A stretch of 64,000 bases of DNA from the NCBI GenBank assembly GCA_002973635.1, contig CP027224.1, positions 1,746,501 through 1,810,500 of the forward strand, given 5' to 3'. The notes below the pieces were generated by a model. That model searched no databases, was not told where the DNA came from, and saw only the letters and a program-made list of their open reading frames with translations. This document shows positions 55,249-63,694 of the stretch, in pieces. The stretch is from Lysinibacillus sp. B2A1 (GTDB lineage: Bacteria; Bacillota; Bacilli; Bacillales_A; Planococcaceae). The first letter of the stretch is position 1; every line of letters starts with the position of its first letter. The translations under genes were made by a program, and so were the position numbers.

Positions 55249-56445
55249 GTGAATTTAAATAAAGTGAAATTAGGTACGTGTGGTATTTTATTAGCAGTTG
55301 GTTTAACAGGGAGTTTCGTTACAGTTGAAGCGTCTAGCGGAAATATAAATACAAAAGTAGCTCAACAAGTTGTAGGTCAATTTAAAGATGTAACAAAATC
55401 GCATTATGCTTATGATGCAATAAATTGGGCTAAAGGCGAGGGTATTATTACGGGCTATCCAGATGGTACATTTAAACCAAATGAATCAATTACAGAAGCA
55501 CAATTTGCGAAAATGTTAGCGGAGTTTTTAGGTCTGAAAGATGACAAAGGTGATTTAGTTAAAGCTACTTCTGCTAGTCATTGGGCGGACTCATATTATG
55601 ATTCGCTTGCAAGTTACAATACTCCATTAAATTCCTATTTTGATAATGCTTTACGTAATAAACCTGTAAAACGTGGGGTAGTAGCACAAGCAATAAGTCA
55701 TTTAACTGGTAACGCTAATAGCCTTGCTGATTCCATTAATTTTATGATTGGTGAAGGGATTACCACGGGACAAAATCCGCAATTTGAGAATAAAGATTTA
55801 AATAAGTTCTTTGGTAGTAATAATAATTTAACACGTGCTCAAGTAGCGGCATTTTTATATCGTATGCACAATATTGATATTGAAGAAGCTACAGGAATTG
55901 CATTAATTGCTAATAAAAACGAAGAAGGATTAAGCTTAGTAGGTCAAGCTAACAAGGGGATGTCAAAGCTTGATAGTAGTTTACGTTTAGGAAAATTAGG
56001 TAGTGAAAAACCATCTACTGGTGGTGGAAATAATAACGGTGGAAATACAAAACCACCTGGTGAAACGAATCCTGATTATGGAAATTCAAAAATTCCAGTT
56101 GCTTCAGGTGCTAAGAATGTAGATGTAAATACAGTAAATAAAGTAGTATCTAAGATGTCTGATTCTAGTTATCAAAAAATTAAAAATGGTGGATATGAAG
56201 TTGAGTATACAGATGTTGATACTATAGGTATGGGAAAATTGGTTATTTGTATTGAAGGTTCAAAAGGTGAAGCAGGATTTATAAATTATGATAAAAATGT
56301 ATCAGCTGACTTAATTATAGGTTTGGCAAAAGATTTATATGGTATAACTTTAACTAAAAATGATTTATATCCAAGTTTTGAAAAAGTTACTAATGATTAT
56401 ATGATAACTAATTCTGGTAACGTATTTTCACTTAGAACAAAATAA
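55249..56445 (+). CDS. Secreted SLH protein 3
   Basis: 398 residues from GTG 55249. Same signal peptide and SLH modules as protein 2; a patch in module 2 differs (SASHWADSYYDSLASYNTPL against PASHWSDTYYDSLAAYSVPL). The C-terminal domain diverges further (YEVEYTDVDTIGMGKLVICI), while ITLTKNDLYP is kept. The pattern of identical and divergent blocks suggests recombination or selection on the exposed end. Confidence 0.9.
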   Translation: MNLNKVKLGTCGILLAVGLTGSFVTVEASSGNINTKVAQQVVGQFKDVTKSHYAYDAINWAKGEGIITGYPDGTFKPNESITEAQFAKMLAEFLGLKDDKGDLVKATSASHWADSYYDSLASYNTPLNSYFDNALRNKPVKRGVVAQAISHLTGNANSLADSINFMIGEGITTGQNPQFENKDLNKFFGSNNNLTRAQVAAFLYRMHNIDIEEATGIALIANKNEEGLSLVGQANKGMSKLDSSLRLGKLGSEKPSTGGGNNNGGNTKPPGETNPDYGNSKIPVASGAKNVDVNTVNKVVSKMSDSSYQKIKNGGYEVEYTDVDTIGMGKLVICIEGSKGEAGFINYDKNVSADLIIGLAKDLYGITLTKNDLYPSFEKVTNDYMITNSGNVFSLRTK

Positions 56446-56475
56446 TTTTAATTTAGATGGAGGTTTTAAACTATT

Positions 56476-56931
56476 ATGGATAAGAAAAAAGTATTAATAC
56501 TTATTTTATCCATAGCAATAATTATTTCTATTTTGGTCTTATCTGTATTTTTATTAACTAAAGGTGATAAACCTAAAGATAAAGATACAGATAAGGAGCC
56601 AGAAAAAGAAGTTGTTGTTGATTTGGATAAACAAAAAGAAATATTATTTGAAGAAAGACAAAAAGAAACATTATCGACAAATGATAATGAAGATTATTTA
56701 AAAGAACAAAAAGAGCTTGAAGAGCTTGAAAAAAATAAAGAAGTAGTAGTAACAGAACCTAATGAAAGCACTGGTGGAGCTGAAGTAAAAGATATTGGTG
56801 ATTCTGGAATTACATTTACTCCTGGTGGTAAAAGTGCAGATGTAGATAAAATTAAAGAAGAAAGAAAAAAACGCCAAGATATTATTGGTTTAGAAGATGT
56901 TGAAGGTGAGTTTAATATACGATACATATAA
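56476..56931 (+). CDS. Single-span membrane protein with charged tail
   Basis: 151 residues from ATG 56476 behind GGAGG. Membrane helix at 6-29, then a strongly charged outer or inner tail (KDTDKEPEKEVVVDLDKQKE, LKEQKELEELEKNKEVVV). No lipobox. It is the intact parent of the two 40-codon fragments and closes the SLH cluster; it may assist SLH protein export or anchoring. Function unknown. Confidence 0.65.
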   Translation: MDKKKVLILILSIAIIISILVLSVFLLTKGDKPKDKDTDKEPEKEVVVDLDKQKEILFEERQKETLSTNDNEDYLKEQKELEELEKNKEVVVTEPNESTGGAEVKDIGDSGITFTPGGKSADVDKIKEERKKRQDIIGLEDVEGEFNIRYI

Positions 56932-56964
56932 AGGCTTAGTGTTATTTTGTAGCTAAACGTTAAG

Positions 56965-56983
56965 AAGGAAAACCTTCCTTTTT
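56965..56983 (+). terminator. Terminator after the SLH cluster
   Basis: AAGGAA and TTCCTT stem with 4-nt loop, then TTTG; short but well placed. Confidence 0.6.
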
Positions 56984-57019
56984 GTCGAATAATGCTAAAA
57001 AAATAAAAGGAGTTTGAAT

Positions 57020-57952
57020 ATGTTTTTCAATTTATTTAGAAGAAAAAGTAATGAGGAGGATACGGTGAATATGCAAGAGGATGTGAAACAAATCCATGAA
57101 ACTACTAAAACGAAAGTTAGTTCTGAAATACCATTCGAGGAAAAAATAATTTATTTATCGGAAGGAAAAGAAAAAGCTTTTCCTAGAAGTTTTGAGAAAG
57201 AAAAATATTTCACAGTAGCTAAAGAAATTTATGAATCTAGTGACGCAAAGGATGTTATCAATAAAATTGAAATTACTAATTTAAATGGAGATGCAGGACA
57301 TTGTTTATCTAAAATAAAAAACAATAGACTGCATACAACGATAAGAATTGATTCTTTTAAACTAGGTATTGTAAATCATAGTGGATTTGTTCACGAATAT
57401 AGTGATGAAAAATGTAATGTATTCACAAATATCTTAGCACATGAATTAGTACATGCAGAAGATGATAAACGTATAGTGGATACATTCGGCATAGAGGAAT
57501 ATGAAAAAATCCGAAATAATACAGTGGCGTACTTTGGAAAAGTAATTTTGAGTGAATATACTGCATGTAGAAAGACAGCTCAACAATATGGAGATTTTGA
57601 ATCACCTGAGAATATTGAAGGAACTATTGCAGCTCATTATAGGACATTACCTAATGTCTCTGAAAAGAATTTAACAAATCCAGAAACTAAGGATTTTGTA
57701 TACGCCTTGAGATTGAACTATGCTATAGCTACACGATGCGCCTTTGCAGATGTTTCTCAAGAAAAAGAAGAAGATTTATATATATCTTCAAATATCAAAT
57801 ATCATAAAGAATATGCAAAATATATTTTATCAGTAAGGAACCTACTGAGAACTAATTATGAAAAACAACCATTAAATCAAGAAAAATATCAAAAATTAGG
57901 ACAACAAATTATGAGTGAATTAGCTACAATTTACTCTATGAATGATTATTAA
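57020..57952 (+). CDS. HExxH metallopeptidase-like protein
   Basis: I start at ATG 57020, seven bases after AGGAG; 310 residues. The centre holds ILAHELVHAEDDKR, a zincin HExxH motif, with a possible third ligand in LSEYTACRKTAQQYG about 40 residues on. No signal peptide, so cytoplasmic. The N-terminus is basic, then acidic. Lies between the SLH cluster and iteron locus B. Could be an ImmA-like regulator protease or a toxin; the substrate is unknown. Confidence 0.65.
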   Translation: MFFNLFRRKSNEEDTVNMQEDVKQIHETTKTKVSSEIPFEEKIIYLSEGKEKAFPRSFEKEKYFTVAKEIYESSDAKDVINKIEITNLNGDAGHCLSKIKNNRLHTTIRIDSFKLGIVNHSGFVHEYSDEKCNVFTNILAHELVHAEDDKRIVDTFGIEEYEKIRNNTVAYFGKVILSEYTACRKTAQQYGDFESPENIEGTIAAHYRTLPNVSEKNLTNPETKDFVYALRLNYAIATRCAFADVSQEKEEDLYISSNIKYHKEYAKYILSVRNLLRTNYEKQPLNQEKYQKLGQQIMSELATIYSMNDY

Positions 57953-57977
57953 GTATAGTTCCATATTGTTCAGTAAG

Positions 57978-58008
57978 CGCTACTTGAAAAGGAGTAGTGT
58001 TTTTTTTA
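57978..58008 (+). terminator. Terminator before iteron locus B
   Basis: CGCTACT and AGTAGTG stem with 8-nt loop, then eight T or more. Confidence 0.85.
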
Positions 58009-58038
58009 TTGCAAAATTTTATCCATATAGAAATAACG

Positions 58039-58374
58039 AGTTACATTTTTGAGGGTGCTGGTTACATATTTACCTATGTCGGTTACACTTTTAGCCTTGC
58101 TGGTTACATCCATTTTCACACGAAATATTAATTGTGAGATTCATACTTGATTTAAGAGAGGTCTTACAAACGTTGATATATCAGGATTTATAACACTATT
58201 AGCTTTATAAAATACTACATAATATTACTTACAATAGATAATAAATAGATATGGGTTACATTGGTTACACTATTTTCATAGTTATGATATACATATATTT
58301 TTTTCTTTTTAAAAATAAATTTTGTTATAAATCTTTTATGTGAAAAAGGTGTAACTAATGTAACTGATGTAACC
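58039..58374. repeat. Iteron locus B: nine sites, mirror image of locus A
   Basis: GGTTACA-type sites at 58039 (AGTTACA), 58060, 58081 and 58102 (period 21), then a TTGATATATCAGG palindrome at 58173-58185, two GGTTACA at 58254 and 58263 (period 9), an 80-nt gap, and three TGTAACY at 58350, 58359 and 58368 (period 9). Read on the minus strand this is the order, spacing and gap length of locus A. The 80-nt gap sequences also align. Upstream of primase and helicase genes. Confidence 0.85.
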
Positions 58375-58512
58375 GTTTAAAGATATATAAGATTGATGAT
58401 GTTTGATATATCCTATTAACTTTTTATAAAATGTACAAAAATCAGTAGACGATATCCAAATGTTTATTTTATGATTTGATTGTAAAAATAAATATTTGGA
58501 AGGATTGATTGA

Positions 58513-59874
58513 ATGATGGATAGTATGAATGATTTTTTAGAATATTTATATCCTAGTGATATTGAATATAAAGGTAGGTTTCTATTATTTAATATAGATA
58601 CAAAGATGAGTGCGTTTATTGATGCACATGATAAAGATAGTGTGGTTGATTACATTCAAGTTGAAGCAGCTAAAGGGTATACGATTCAGCTTAATTTAGC
58701 CCTGCAATTAGAAAAGGAAGCAAAACTAAAAAAGGTAGGAGAGGAGAACATCAAGCATGAAATAGTATCAGAACTTTATAAAAAGTACATCCATCAAGGG
58801 TATGGCTATCAAGCTGCAAAAGCGGAACGAGCGTTGCGTAATGTTGAGCAAAAGGAAAGAGAGCTAGGTATCAACTTAAATAAAATGAAAGCTGAATTAC
58901 AAAATGGTTTAGTTAGCTTTGATACCATGTGGCAAAAGTTAAATGAGTATAGTAATCATGATTTTCATGGTTATTTTAAAGAGGATATAGAGGTACTTAC
59001 TCAAAATATTTTAAAGCGTGTGAAAGGTACTATGGAAACCATTAGCGAGGTATTTGGATTATGGCTAGATGTTGATGTCAATATAGAGGGGCATCATAGC
59101 GAGCAACATCATCAATATTTTGATAGCTTCCAGCAAGCAATTGACTTTATGATGTCACTACCCATTAAGCCAACGATAATTGTAAATAGTGGAGGCGGTC
59201 TACATGTGTACTACAAATTTGATGAGGTGCTAAGGCTTGAAACAATTGAGGAACGCAAGGAAATCAATTTGATTTATAGGTTATTTAGCGAGTATGTCAA
59301 TCAAGAGGCTAACAAGATTGGTAAGAAAATTGATAAGTCCAATGTGTTAAAAATGATGCGTGTGCCATTCACATATAACCTTAAAAATAAAGATAAACCG
59401 AAGCTGGTTACGATTGAGTATTTTGAGGATGCCAACCAATTAAAATATGAGGATGTAAAAAGGTTTTTAAAGGAAACGATTGAACGGGAGCAGCGCAAGA
59501 TAGCTCATGGCAAGCAACAAAGCAGCTATCCATCTGATAAAAAGGCTGATGGTGATTTAATTTATGAGCGCTGTAATTGGGTACGCCACAAGGTGGATAA
59601 ACAGCACGAATGTAGTTATGAGGAATGGAATCTATTGTTGATATTGTGCGCCAATATAAAGGATGGTTTTGATAAGGCGCATGAGTGGAGTAGGGATGAT
59701 GCTAGGTATAACTCGCTTGAAGTTACAAGAAAATATCAAACACTCGTTGAACAAAAAATGAAGCCATTCCTTTGTAATAAAGTAAGTAGGAGTAGTTTAT
59801 GTAAAGGTTGTAGTTTATTTAATCAAGGTAAATCACCTATTGGTTTAGGTTATAGTGATAAGTATAAAAGATAA
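58513..59874 (+). CDS. Archaeo-eukaryotic-type primase (AEP)
   Basis: 453 residues from ATG 58513 behind GGAAGG. AEP motifs in order: Asp186 and Asp188 in LWLDVDVN, SGGGLHVYYKF (226-236, catalytic His231) and MRVPFTYNLKNKDKP (Arg283). The C-terminal part holds several cysteines (CNWVRHKV, LCKGCSLF) that could form a zinc or PriCT-like site. It should prime replication of the element with the SF3 helicase that follows 128 bp later. N-terminal 150 residues are helical and unassigned. Confidence 0.8.
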   Translation: MMDSMNDFLEYLYPSDIEYKGRFLLFNIDTKMSAFIDAHDKDSVVDYIQVEAAKGYTIQLNLALQLEKEAKLKKVGEENIKHEIVSELYKKYIHQGYGYQAAKAERALRNVEQKERELGINLNKMKAELQNGLVSFDTMWQKLNEYSNHDFHGYFKEDIEVLTQNILKRVKGTMETISEVFGLWLDVDVNIEGHHSEQHHQYFDSFQQAIDFMMSLPIKPTIIVNSGGGLHVYYKFDEVLRLETIEERKEINLIYRLFSEYVNQEANKIGKKIDKSNVLKMMRVPFTYNLKNKDKPKLVTIEYFEDANQLKYEDVKRFLKETIEREQRKIAHGKQQSSYPSDKKADGDLIYERCNWVRHKVDKQHECSYEEWNLLLILCANIKDGFDKAHEWSRDDARYNSLEVTRKYQTLVEQKMKPFLCNKVSRSSLCKGCSLFNQGKSPIGLGYSDKYKR

Positions 59875-60002
59875 TATATTTGTATGATTGGTATGATTTT
59901 TGAAATAAAATTCAAAATGTACGAAAATTGGTTGATGAGATGAATGTTGATATTATAAGATGAAATAGCAGTAAAAATATTATAAAATGGAGGAATGATA
60001 TT

Positions 60003-62054
60003 TTGGATTTAAAAGAAAAAATGAAAGTGATGGAGATATTTATAGAGAGGATGGTGAATAAGGGAATTAATAGTTTGAGTAATGATGAAATGAAAGAATT
60101 GCTTGCAATGGAAAATGAGTTAGATTTATTGCAACAACAAGTAAATGGTCAAGCTATAGATAAAATGGCTAGTGTAGAAGCAGACAATAGTTATAGAAAA
60201 GACTTCTTCATTAATTTACAGCATATTGATGATGGAGTAGAGAAGGTTTTGGAGATAGGCGATATTTGTTTAAAAATAGATAAGGAAATAGCTGCTTTAA
60301 AACAATTAAAGTCTTCTGTAAATCTTGATGAAGATGAGCTATTCAATTATTATTTGCTCAGTTTGTTGTATGCGGTGGAGCGAGAGAGTGGCAATGCACA
60401 TTATTTCGTGAAATACAAAAATAAAATTCTGAACGATTTAGATGTGAAAGCGAAGGATTTTGATATAGTCTATTCATCTATCAGCAAGTTATTAGCAGAT
60501 TATTATAAAAATTTGAAGGATAGCAATATGGAAACAATCAACGCTGAAAAAAATAGAATGAAAAAATATTTGATTGATAATCGGTTAAATTATTGGCTTG
60601 TAGCAGAGGAACTGCTGAAAGAAGAGCATTTTATGCGAGAGGGCAATATGAATTACATCTATGATAAAGGCGTTTATGTGGATTATCACAAGATAATGCA
60701 TAAGAAAATTAAAGATAAATTAGGCGTGTTATATAGCGATATTAAAAATAGTAGAGAAGTGCTAAATCAACTCGACATTGAATTAACACAATATAATGAT
60801 AGCGAAAAACATACGGATTATCAATATAAAAATCAACTTGCTACGACCATTAATTTTATGAATGGGTTATATGATTTAAAAACAAATGAGCTAAAGCCTC
60901 ATACACCTGCTTTTTTATCAAAAAATCAAATTCCATATAATTATAGTGAGCAGTATGATGAGCAATCTATGGAGATTTTGATGAATATTCTCCATACGAT
61001 TGTAGAAGAGGAATCCATTCCTGTTTTATTAGAGTATATTGGCATGTGTATGACAGTGGGGATATTGCATCAACAATTTGTTATTTTGTATGGTGAGGGT
61101 GGTAATGGGAAGAGTACATTATTAAGTCTTATCACCAATTTACTAGGTGCTGCGAATGTCAGCAATGTGAGCTTAGAGGATTTATCCAATGATAAAAGTT
61201 TCACGCTTGGCTTGCTAGAAGGAAAGTTAGCGAATATTGGTGGTGAGCTAGGCAAGAATGGTATGGTGGATATGAAAAATCTAAAGCTATTGACTGGTGA
61301 AGATAAGGTGCGAATGGAGAAGAAATTTAAGGATAGTGAATTTAAAAGCAGCTACGCAAAGTTGATTTTCTCTTGTAACTTTATTCCACCATTTAATGAG
61401 AGTGGCGAGGCAATTAAAAGGCGATTAAGAATTGTCAATTGCCCATATAAAGTGGCTGAAAAAGCTGTTTATAATAGTGAAGAAATAGCCATGTATGTAG
61501 CTGATGAAAGGGTTATTCAATGCTTGATGCATTTGAGCGTGAAGGCTTATAGCCATGTTATCAATCATACAAAGCAATTAACAGTGACACCAACGATGGA
61601 AAGGCTCATTGAAGAATATCTTAATTCTTTAAAAGTTGTCAAGAAATTTATGATGGAAAATGTTACGCTGCTAGATTATGAAATGCGTCATGGGAAGCAA
61701 GAATTGGTGACGGAATTGACTTATAAAAATCAGCAGAATGAAATGGAAGTATTGAAGCTATTAGAAAGCGATTATATGACTTTGGACGAGCTGTATGAAT
61801 TATATTTTGAATGGTGTAAAAATAATAATTATCGAGCCAAAAATAGAGGGAATTTTGAAATAGATTTGTTTGCGGATATAGAAGGATTTGAAAGGCGAGT
61901 TGTGAAGAAGCCTATTAAGAAGAATGGCAAGTCTAGGCGTGTACAACAATGCTTTGGTGTGATTAAAGGTGAGTTGGAAGATTTTATTGAAAATAAAGTG
62001 GAGCAAGGTCATACGAACGGCAATGTGGTTAATTTAAAGGATTTAATGGGGTAA
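60003..62054 (+). CDS. D5/P4-type SF3 helicase
   Basis: 683 residues from TTG 60003 behind GGAGG. Residues about 290-345 form the D5-N-type lead-in (NQIPYNYSEQYDE); Walker A YGEGGNGKSTLL near 362; Walker B-like LANIGGELG and the sensor FSCNFIPPFNESGEAIKRRL follow. Hexameric SF3 helicases of phages and plasmids act with primases at origins. The N-terminal 280 residues are long and unassigned. The C-terminus carries a winged-helix-like segment. Confidence 0.88.
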   Translation: MDLKEKMKVMEIFIERMVNKGINSLSNDEMKELLAMENELDLLQQQVNGQAIDKMASVEADNSYRKDFFINLQHIDDGVEKVLEIGDICLKIDKEIAALKQLKSSVNLDEDELFNYYLLSLLYAVERESGNAHYFVKYKNKILNDLDVKAKDFDIVYSSISKLLADYYKNLKDSNMETINAEKNRMKKYLIDNRLNYWLVAEELLKEEHFMREGNMNYIYDKGVYVDYHKIMHKKIKDKLGVLYSDIKNSREVLNQLDIELTQYNDSEKHTDYQYKNQLATTINFMNGLYDLKTNELKPHTPAFLSKNQIPYNYSEQYDEQSMEILMNILHTIVEEESIPVLLEYIGMCMTVGILHQQFVILYGEGGNGKSTLLSLITNLLGAANVSNVSLEDLSNDKSFTLGLLEGKLANIGGELGKNGMVDMKNLKLLTGEDKVRMEKKFKDSEFKSSYAKLIFSCNFIPPFNESGEAIKRRLRIVNCPYKVAEKAVYNSEEIAMYVADERVIQCLMHLSVKAYSHVINHTKQLTVTPTMERLIEEYLNSLKVVKKFMMENVTLLDYEMRHGKQELVTELTYKNQQNEMEVLKLLESDYMTLDELYELYFEWCKNNNYRAKNRGNFEIDLFADIEGFERRVVKKPIKKNGKSRRVQQCFGVIKGELEDFIENKVEQGHTNGNVVNLKDLMG

Positions 62055-62082
62055 GCGTAATTAAATATGAGGGAGCTATTTG

Positions 62083-62643
62083 ATGAAGAGCGATAAAAAT
62101 AAAGTGATTCAAGTGGATTTTGTGAAGAAAAGTCAAGAACAGGATGAGGGCATTTTTATTGAGGAATTCAATGAATGGCTTGGGATAAGTAGCAATGAGA
62201 TTGATTTAGAAGGTTTTTCATGTGACTATGAGGTATTTATAGAGCGTGATTTTCAGGTATCTTTAGCAGCGTATTATCAAAATGTAGCAGAGGAAAAAGG
62301 TGCATTAGAAAAAATTATTGAAAGAGAAGCAGGCGTAGTTTGGCATTATATTAATAATGCCAATGGCTTGCTAAAAGTAAGTGATTTTTACAACATTAAA
62401 GAGAAAATCAATGATACGTTTTTATTTGCACAAATAGCGCTTGATAGAGCTGTAGAGATAGAAGGGTTTATTGTCTTGGTATTTAAAGAATGTGAAATTG
62501 ATGATGGAATTTTTACTGATGAGGTAGAAGGTATTTGTACAGTAGAAGAGTTCCAAGAATATTTTAATAAAGAAATTTTTAATAGTTTAAGTGAAGAGCG
62601 TCAAAAATATTTAAGAAGCGTTTTTGAAGATATAGATGAATAA
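62083..62643 (+). CDS. Hypothetical protein after the helicase
   Basis: 186 residues from ATG 62083, eight bases after GAGGGAG. Acidic, helical, no membrane segment; starts MKSDKNKVIQVDFVKKSQEQDEG and ends in YLRSVFEDIDE. It is 28 bp after the helicase gene and probably in the same transcript; a strong hairpin ends the unit. Function unknown. Confidence 0.6.
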   Translation: MKSDKNKVIQVDFVKKSQEQDEGIFIEEFNEWLGISSNEIDLEGFSCDYEVFIERDFQVSLAAYYQNVAEEKGALEKIIEREAGVVWHYINNANGLLKVSDFYNIKEKINDTFLFAQIALDRAVEIEGFIVLVFKECEIDDGIFTDEVEGICTVEEFQEYFNKEIFNSLSEERQKYLRSVFEDIDE

Positions 62644-62684
62644 GGAGAGTGGATGGAATGAATAAAGTTCCATTCGCTTTTTTA
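62644..62684 (+). terminator. Terminator of the primase-helicase unit
   Basis: GAGTGGATGGAA and TTCCATTCGCTT pair with two non-canonical positions, then TTTTTTAT. Confidence 0.75.
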
Positions 62685-62913
62685 TGGATTTTTTAGTAAA
62701 ACTGAAACTTTAAATATATTAGTTCGTATAGTTACTTATTAAGAAATTGGTAGCGAATATAACAGAAACAGTAAGGATTAAATGATGTACTGTTTATTAT
62801 TGAACGAATGAAAAAATGCTATTTATTGAGAATATCATAACGTGCTTTTATACTAATAATATTTTGGGGGGGTCTTTTAATTGGGAGCAATTAAATAAGT
62901 ATTGGAGGAATTA

Positions 62914-63555
62914 ATGATGTTATGGTTAGTATATGAAGATTATTTTAAACAAAATGTAAGTATGAAATTTTTTGTAAGATATTTAAAATGGTATGTCTGG
63001 GTTATTTCTTTAATACTTTTAGCTGGAATTTTGTTTTTCTTCTACAAATCTTTTAACACACAAAATGGATGGTATTTTGTAATTGAATGTGTCTTTGCAG
63101 CATTAAGTGGTGGTTACTTTGGATATGAGACGAGGAAAAGTGTATTATCTAATATTGGAGATAACACAGATGTTTTCGAGCATAATATTATTTCAATGAG
63201 AAATATACTGAAACAGCGAAAAATTGATAATATGGAGCAAATTGATTTGCTGATAAATCAAATCAATGAAGAAATTCCTGAATTAAAATTGAGCGATAAA
63301 TTTAGAAAATCAGTCTATACAATTGGGACAGCTTTGTTAGTTCCTTCCATTAGTCTTATTTCTAAATGGTTATTAGACTCTTACGATGAAGGAATATATA
63401 TGGTTGTAATGGTGTTGGCTATAGTAATGATGTTAATAGGTTTATTCTATATTATTAAACCTTTATTAGAATCAGTAATAGATTCCCCATATAAAAAAAT
63501 GAAAGTTTTAAAGAGAATGCTTGAAGATGTGAAAATGTTGGATTATTTAAAATAG
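62914..63555 (+). CDS. Four-helix membrane protein of unknown function
   Basis: GGAGG at 62904 serves ATG 62914 or 62917; about 213 residues. Hydrophobic segments near 25-45, 53-70, 133-152 and 160-180 in two pairs, separated by a charged helical region (RNILKQRKIDNMEQIDLLINQ). It is followed by the DUF4062 gene 140 bp later. Position at the cargo end and pairing with DUF4062 hint at a defence role; this is inference. Confidence 0.6.
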   Translation: MMLWLVYEDYFKQNVSMKFFVRYLKWYVWVISLILLAGILFFFYKSFNTQNGWYFVIECVFAALSGGYFGYETRKSVLSNIGDNTDVFEHNIISMRNILKQRKIDNMEQIDLLINQINEEIPELKLSDKFRKSVYTIGTALLVPSISLISKWLLDSYDEGIYMVVMVLAIVMMLIGLFYIIKPLLESVIDSPYKKMKVLKRMLEDVKMLDYLK

Positions 63556-63694
63556 CGTAGAGTTATATCAATCATTCGACACAGAGTGGAGCAATAAATT
63601 TCCTTTTTGTTCCCGTTATGCCTTTTCGTTAGTAACTGTTTAATAACTTTAGTTGTAATATAGTGATTAATATAGAGTATTGGAGTGAAATCAG

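Larger units (their letters stand above)
53737..56475 (+). repeat. Tandem duplication of a membrane-fragment/SLH cassette
   Basis: Two units of about 1.37 kb (53737-55101 and 55102-56475) each hold the 40-codon membrane fragment plus an SLH gene. The SLH starts lie exactly 1365 bp apart. Large blocks are identical base for base; differences cluster in a short patch in the second SLH module and in the C-terminal domain. Confidence 0.9.

Noticed and set aside
45933..58374. CRISPR array as explanation of the 7-mer clusters
   Set aside because: Repeats are only 7 bp, spacing is 9 or 21 bp, orientation changes within each locus and no cas gene is visible. Iterons fit better.
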